Below are positions 6,195 to 9,289 of a DNA stretch of 9,289 nt, piece by piece. Where the stretch lies: positions 1 to 9,289 of the forward strand of contig RHKR01000058.1 of the NCBI GenBank assembly GCA_008363265.1, written 5' to 3'. The position numbers were made by a program, and so were the translations under genes. This DNA comes from Chlorobiota bacterium. GTDB lineage: Bacteria > Bacteroidota > Ignavibacteria > Ignavibacteriales > Ignavibacteriaceae. Numbering within the stretch: position 1 is the stretch's first letter; the number at the start of each line of letters is the position of its first letter. Below the pieces are notes generated by a model, which saw nothing but the letters and a program-made list of their open reading frames with translations, did no database searches and was not told the DNA's origin.

Positions 6195-6204
6195 GGAGTT
6201 GTGA
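6177..6204. repeat. Degenerate heptanucleotide tandem repeat, four units of GTNGNGA
   Basis: Four adjacent seven-base units are seen: GTGGTGA, GTGGCGA, GTAGGGA and GTTGTGA. A fifth unit, GTAGGGA (6165-6171), lies upstream after a five-base break. The array codes for the last residues and the stop of the glycosyltransferase and then runs into the intergenic gap. Degenerate heptanucleotide arrays of this kind (STRR-type repeats) are known from cyanobacteria and other bacteria and are usually dispersed over the genome. Confidence 0.7.
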
Positions 6205-6274
6205 GGAAAAGGATATCCCCATCCCTCTATCTCCTTGAATTTGCTTATTTTTAAAGTTTGATATTTGGTATTGT
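6195..6274 (+). promoter_or_regulatory. 80-base gap with a weak possible promoter for the envelope-protein cluster
   Basis: The gap starts with the end of the heptanucleotide array, has the small palindrome GGATATCC near 6211-6218 and becomes AT-rich. TTGAAT (6235-6240) and TTGATA (6258-6263), 17 bases apart, resemble a weak sigma-70 promoter, but the transcript would start only a few bases before the ATG at 6275. No clear terminator for the glycosyltransferase is seen. A promoter here is plausible because this is the largest gap on the plus strand. Confidence 0.25.
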
Positions 6275-7018
6275 ATGAAACGACCCACACTTGTGATTGG
6301 AGTATCGATCGCGGCGTTTGCCGTGGTGGTTTTTCTGGTGTTCAATTTGTTTGTCGGGAGGCAGAAGAAGGCGCCTGAATACTACGATATTGCTGTACCG
6401 GAGCCCTCAGGGCTATGTTTTTCGGCTGATGGACGGGGCTTGTGGACGGTCAGCGACAGGACGGGGGAAGTGGTGCAGATCTCTTTCGACGGGGAGGTTC
6501 TGACAAAATTTACCCTGAAGGATGTCGATTTCGAGGGGATCGCGGTTTATGACGATACCACACTTGCCCTCTCCCGTGAGGGAAAACCAGCGGTGATGTT
6601 CGTCTCAACTTCAGGAAACGTGCTGCGTGATCAGCACATCGATCTCGATCTTAAGAGCAACTCGGGACTCGAGGGGATCGCATTTGTTAAAAAAGAGAAT
6701 ATTTTCATTCTCGCTCAGGAGAAGAAACCGCGCCGCCTTATCGAGGTTGACGCCACCTCCTTCGAAGTGAAGCGGGAGATAAAAATCGGGAAGAATTTTC
6801 CCGATATCAGCGACATCTGGTACGACGAAAGATCGGACCAGCTTTGGATACTCTCCGATCAGGGTGAGTTCGTCGCCCGGTGCAGCCGCGACGGAGAGAT
6901 GATAAAGAAGCACAAGCTTAAGATAGAAAAGCTCGAGGGGGTCTGTGTGGATCCTTCGAAAAGGAAGATCTATACTGTCTCCGACAAGCTGGCTGCCATG
7001 TTCGTTTTTGAATATTGA
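6275..7018 (+). CDS. Membrane-anchored SdiA-regulated / YjiK-type beta-propeller protein
   Basis: A 247-residue protein with one N-terminal hydrophobic helix (about 6-28, after MKRPT) and no lipobox or obvious cleavage site, so it is probably anchored with the rest outside the cytoplasm. The body (about 36-247) shows propeller-blade repeats typical of the SdiA-regulated domain: EPSGLCFSADGRGLWTVSD (43-61), FEGIAVYDDTTLALSRE (86-102), GLEGIAFV (131-138), SDIWYDERSDQLWILSDQ (179-196) and LEGVCVDPSKRKIYTVSD (220-237). The family is widespread; its biochemical role is not established, although blades of this kind often bind ligands or metal. The name comes from an E. coli member and does not imply quorum sensing here. 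No Shine-Dalgarno sequence precedes the ATG. It is the first gene of the four-gene cluster, 12 bases before the DUF4136 gene. Confidence 0.85.
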   Translation: MKRPTLVIGVSIAAFAVVVFLVFNLFVGRQKKAPEYYDIAVPEPSGLCFSADGRGLWTVSDRTGEVVQISFDGEVLTKFTLKDVDFEGIAVYDDTTLALSREGKPAVMFVSTSGNVLRDQHIDLDLKSNSGLEGIAFVKKENIFILAQEKKPRRLIEVDATSFEVKREIKIGKNFPDISDIWYDERSDQLWILSDQGEFVARCSRDGEMIKKHKLKIEKLEGVCVDPSKRKIYTVSDKLAAMFVFEY

Positions 7019-7030
7019 AACCGATTTAAT

Positions 7031-7534
7031 ATGAAACTGATAAAAATTGTAATACCCGTGCTGACTCTTTTGCTGTTCACATCATGCGGAACAGTAACGG
7101 GGGACAGTGCTTTTATAAAAGACACAGACTTTTCGAAGTTGAAAGTCTACACCATCTACCCGAGCACCGCGCTGAAGGGGAATTCCCCTGTTCTCGCCGA
7201 GGCAATTGCCGCGGAGATCGATTCGGTAATGCAGAAGAAGGGTTATACCCGCGGAAATGAAGTTCATGATTTCGTGGTTACCTTCTACACCGAAACCGAA
7301 GTGGAAACCTCGTACGGTAGTGTGAACTTTGAGCGTTGGAAAGGATTCTGGTCAACCAAAGAGGAGCCTCTCTTCGCGGTGAAGGGGTTGATCGTAATCG
7401 ACATGATCGATGCCGCAACAGGTCTTGTGGTCTGGCGCGGCTGGGACTCGAAGATAGCCGGGAGGGATGACAACCCCCGGCAGGTTCTCCGTTCAACGAT
7501 CGATGGCATCCTCGAACAGTATCCACCTCAATAA
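7031..7534 (+). CDS. DUF4136 lipoprotein
   Basis: A 167-residue exported lipoprotein. The signal sequence is MKLIK plus a hydrophobic run to residue 15, with lipobox LFTSC and the lipidated Cys at 19. The rest fits DUF4136: an opening TDFSKLKVYTIYP (32-44), a helix with AAEIDSVMQKKGYT (60-73), the strand HDFVVTFYTE (79-88) and the closing pair VKGLIVIDMID and GLVVWRGW (117-138), then a C-terminal helix ending LEQYPPQ. The family is common in Bacteroidota and Proteobacteria and has no assigned function. The residue after the lipid Cys is Gly, which gives no strong retention signal. The ATG has no Shine-Dalgarno sequence, and the gap to the previous gene is 12 bases, so translation may depend on the upstream gene. 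Confidence 0.87.
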   Translation: MKLIKIVIPVLTLLLFTSCGTVTGDSAFIKDTDFSKLKVYTIYPSTALKGNSPVLAEAIAAEIDSVMQKKGYTRGNEVHDFVVTFYTETEVETSYGSVNFERWKGFWSTKEEPLFAVKGLIVIDMIDAATGLVVWRGWDSKIAGRDDNPRQVLRSTIDGILEQYPPQ

Positions 7535-7535
7535 T

Positions 7536-7540
7536 AGGAG
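7536..7540 (+). promoter_or_regulatory. Shine-Dalgarno site that fixes the DUF1460 gene start
   Basis: AGGAG lies six bases before the ATG at 7547 but only three before an in-frame TTG at 7544. The spacing therefore favours the ATG. The site sits in the 12-base gap after the DUF4136 gene. Confidence 0.75.
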
Positions 7541-7546
7541 AATTTG

Positions 7547-8557
7547 ATGGCAAAATATCTCATTATTTTTCTGTTCAGTGCGTTAATTGTCGCTTTTCCG
7601 CAGAAAAACAAGAACAAAAACAAAAAAGGGAACAAAGATGCAACTCAGGAAGTGAAGATCGACCTTAAGATGCCTGCCGGATTCGATACTTCGAACATCC
7701 CGAAAGACATTAAAAAACTGATGGCGAAACCCCTCTACCGTTTCAACGAAGAGGACGTCGACAGATACATCGGCTTCCTGCAGGAGAGAGTGCCCGATGT
7801 GAGGAAAAGGATCCAGATCCTCGCCAAACAGACAATGGGGCAGCACTACGATATATACCTCCTCGGTGAATATCCCTTTGAGATCAAAGACAAACAGCCC
7901 CTCTTCAATCTTAAGCAGAGCGACTGCGTCGTCTTCAGCGAGCATATTTATGCCATGGCACTCAGTCACGACTGGAAAGAGTTCTTCGCGATGCTGCAGA
8001 GGATCCGCTATAAGAACGGAGAGATCGGCATGCTTACCAGAAACCACTACACAGAGGCTGACTGGGTAAAGAACAACGAGTGGCTGATAACCGAGATCAC
8101 CAATGAGATCGCCGGAACGGATGTTGTGAAGGTTTCTTCGGTGATCGACCGCGCGAAGTTCTTCAAAAAACACGGCATCGGACAGGATATCCCGAAGGAC
8201 ACGATAAACTGGACCTATATCCCGGGCGATTCGGTGTATAAAGTGCTCCCATACCTCAAAACGGGCGATTTTGTTAACATAGTGAGGGGATACACCGGTG
8301 GCGAACCGTGGGTGGGACACGTCGGCCTTATCTCTGTTGAAGAAGACGGCACGGTGAATTTTATGCATTCCGCCGATCCGGAAGTGAAGATACAGACAGT
8401 GGTCTCCTACTGGGATGAGTGGAAAGCAAAGAAGAAAAAGAAGAACGGCTGGAACTTCCTCGGCTACAGGTTCTATCGCCTGAACGAGAACGCCATGGAA
8501 AATCTGAAAAAGATCGACGGCCCACGGGCCCCGAAACTCACCATTTACGGAAACTGA
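7547..8557 (+). CDS. Secreted DUF1460 protein, N-acetylmuramoyl-L-alanine amidase-like
   Basis: A 336-residue protein of the DUF1460 family, which has an NlpC/P60-like cysteine-peptidase fold and is linked to peptidoglycan cleavage. The candidate nucleophile is C127 in QSDCVVFSEHIYA (124-136). The probable catalytic His is H258 in WVGHVGLI (255-262), and FMHSA (272-276) is the second conserved His motif. RIRYKNGEIG (152-161) and RNHYTEADWVKNN (165-177) are further family blocks. The N-terminus is a short signal peptide (about 1-18), followed at once by a Lys/Asn-rich patch (20-31, KNKNKNKKGNK) that may bind the anionic envelope; a second Lys run is at 293-299. The active-site residues all seem present. 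The start at 7547 is chosen for its Shine-Dalgarno spacing. It should act in the periplasm on wall peptides, but the exact bond cut cannot be read from the sequence. Confidence 0.87.
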   Translation: MAKYLIIFLFSALIVAFPQKNKNKNKKGNKDATQEVKIDLKMPAGFDTSNIPKDIKKLMAKPLYRFNEEDVDRYIGFLQERVPDVRKRIQILAKQTMGQHYDIYLLGEYPFEIKDKQPLFNLKQSDCVVFSEHIYAMALSHDWKEFFAMLQRIRYKNGEIGMLTRNHYTEADWVKNNEWLITEITNEIAGTDVVKVSSVIDRAKFFKKHGIGQDIPKDTINWTYIPGDSVYKVLPYLKTGDFVNIVRGYTGGEPWVGHVGLISVEEDGTVNFMHSADPEVKIQTVVSYWDEWKAKKKKKNGWNFLGYRFYRLNENAMENLKKIDGPRAPKLTIYGN

Positions 8558-8567
8558 TAAAGACAAC

Positions 8568-8571
8568 GGAG
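8568..8571 (+). promoter_or_regulatory. Shine-Dalgarno site of the 6-phosphogluconate dehydrogenase gene
   Basis: GGAG lies five bases before the ATG at 8577, in the 19-base gap after the DUF1460 gene. It supports that start and independent translation within one transcript. Confidence 0.7.
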
Positions 8572-8576
8572 AAAAT

Positions 8577-9289
8577 ATGAAGATAGGATTTGTAGGTCTC
8601 GGAAAGATGGGTGCCAACATGGTTGAGAGACTCCTTCTCGGAGGCCATGAAGTGGTGGTATATAACAGGTCCGAAGGCAAGGTTAAGGAAGCAGTTGCAA
8701 AAGGGGCCATCGGCTCAACCTCGATAGCCGACCTTTGCGGTAAACTTGAAAGAAGAAAAGTGATCTGGCTGATGGTCCCATCAGGTCAGGCTGTTGATGA
8801 CAACATAAATGAAGTGGTTAAACACCTCAATCCGGGTGACATAATCATCGACGGTGGAAACTCCTACTGGCGCGACACCCAGGCACGCAACGCCCGGGTG
8901 GAAGCGATGGGGTTTGAGTACCTCGACTGCGGCACCAGCGGCGGCGTTTGGGGGCTTCAGAACGGTTATTGCCTGATGTACGGCGGTAATAAAGAAGCGG
9001 TCGACCACATTTTACCCGTTCTCGAAACCCTTGCACCCGTCGGCGGACACGCCTACTGCGGCACAAGCGGTGCCGGGCACTTCGTAAAGATGGTGCACAA
9101 CGGCATCGAGTACGGCATGATGCAGGCATATGCCGAGGGGTTCGAGATCATGGAAAAATCCCCCTTCAACATCGATCTTGAGAAAATTACCGGAATCTGG
9201 CAGCACGGAAGTGTTGTCCGTTCATGGCTCCTCGATCTCGCGAACCTCGCGTTCAAGGAAGACCCGAAACTTGAGAAAGTGAAAGATTA
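8577..9289 (+). CDS. gnd: 6-phosphogluconate dehydrogenase (decarboxylating), short-type, C-terminus cut off by window
   Basis: The first 237 codons are present and the frame is open to the right edge. The enzyme oxidises and decarboxylates 6-phosphogluconate to ribulose 5-phosphate. The Rossmann domain starts at once with GFVGLGKMGANM (4-15). IDGGNSYWRDT (91-101) and CGTSGGVWGLQNGYCLMYGG (118-137) are the substrate-loop motifs of the short, roughly 300-residue subfamily (YqeC/GntZ-like), and KMVHNGIEYGMMQAYAEG (171-188) holds the catalytic Lys (K171) and Asn (N175). At the end of the second strand the sequence is YNRS (29-32); in the classical NADP enzyme N-R-T/S binds the 2'-phosphate, while short NAD enzymes often have Asp there, so cofactor choice is open. 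It follows the DUF1460 gene by 19 bases; no functional link to the envelope genes is evident. Confidence 0.93.
   Translation, partial: MKIGFVGLGKMGANMVERLLLGGHEVVVYNRSEGKVKEAVAKGAIGSTSIADLCGKLERRKVIWLMVPSGQAVDDNINEVVKHLNPGDIIIDGGNSYWRDTQARNARVEAMGFEYLDCGTSGGVWGLQNGYCLMYGGNKEAVDHILPVLETLAPVGGHAYCGTSGAGHFVKMVHNGIEYGMMQAYAEGFEIMEKSPFNIDLEKITGIWQHGSVVRSWLLDLANLAFKEDPKLEKVKD

Noticed and set aside
6205..6234. GGATATCC palindrome and nearby inverted bases as a terminator for the glycosyltransferase
   Set aside because: The stem is only four pairs with no loop, and no T-run follows directly.
7583..8710. A 375-codon open frame on the minus strand opposite the DUF1460 gene
   Set aside because: The plus-strand gene has a signal peptide, family motifs and a Shine-Dalgarno site. 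The antisense product shows no recognisable domain and crosses into gnd; it is a by-product of codon bias.

Overview
The window looks like an ordinary chromosomal segment of a free-living bacterium of the Bacteroidota/Ignavibacteriota (FCB) type. This is an inference from gene families that are frequent there (DUF4136 lipoprotein, DUF1460 amidase-like protein, SdiA-regulated propeller, divergent MiaA), from the mix of genes with and without a Shine-Dalgarno sequence, and from a coding GC content near one half. No rRNA, tRNA, CRISPR, IS element or phage gene was seen.

Layout. Bases 1-1923 hold a tightly packed minus-strand operon, read right to left: an AlkA-type HhH-GPD DNA glycosylase, an ECF sigma factor, a small soluble zinc-binding anti-sigma-like protein (4-base overlap with the sigma gene), an FmdB-type zinc-ribbon protein, and the N-terminus of a rhodanese-like lipoprotein that runs off the left edge. 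A 50-base AT-rich divergent spacer (1924-1973) separates it from a plus-strand cluster (1974-6194): a 718-residue multidomain sensor protein (cNMP-binding-like fold, very acidic linker, GAF, degenerate DHp, intact HATPase), a divergent MiaA-type tRNA prenyltransferase (4-base overlap) and a family 2 glycosyltransferase (8-base overlap, probable TTG start). A second plus-strand cluster (6275-9289) holds a membrane-anchored SdiA-regulated propeller, a DUF4136 lipoprotein, a secreted DUF1460 amidase-like protein and the first 237 codons of a 6-phosphogluconate dehydrogenase, with 12- to 19-base gaps.

How the genes may work together. The minus-strand operon reads as a small stress regulon: sigma and cognate ZAS-type anti-sigma, with a base-excision repair enzyme and thiol/zinc proteins as companions. 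The first plus-strand cluster joins a signalling protein to two enzymes with which it has no obvious functional link; the link is translational coupling. The second cluster is mostly cell-envelope proteins.

Most notable points: (1) the sensor keeps the kinase ATP-binding boxes but has Ser where the phosphoacceptor His belongs, and no His anywhere in the DHp region; (2) its acidic linker contains a short motif repeated three times; (3) a strong terminator-like hairpin lies inside the first codons of the glycosyltransferase; (4) a degenerate heptanucleotide tandem repeat forms the end of that gene; (5) the MiaA is atypical at several signature sites. I did not find a clearly new multi-gene system; the sensor protein is the best candidate for something undescribed.
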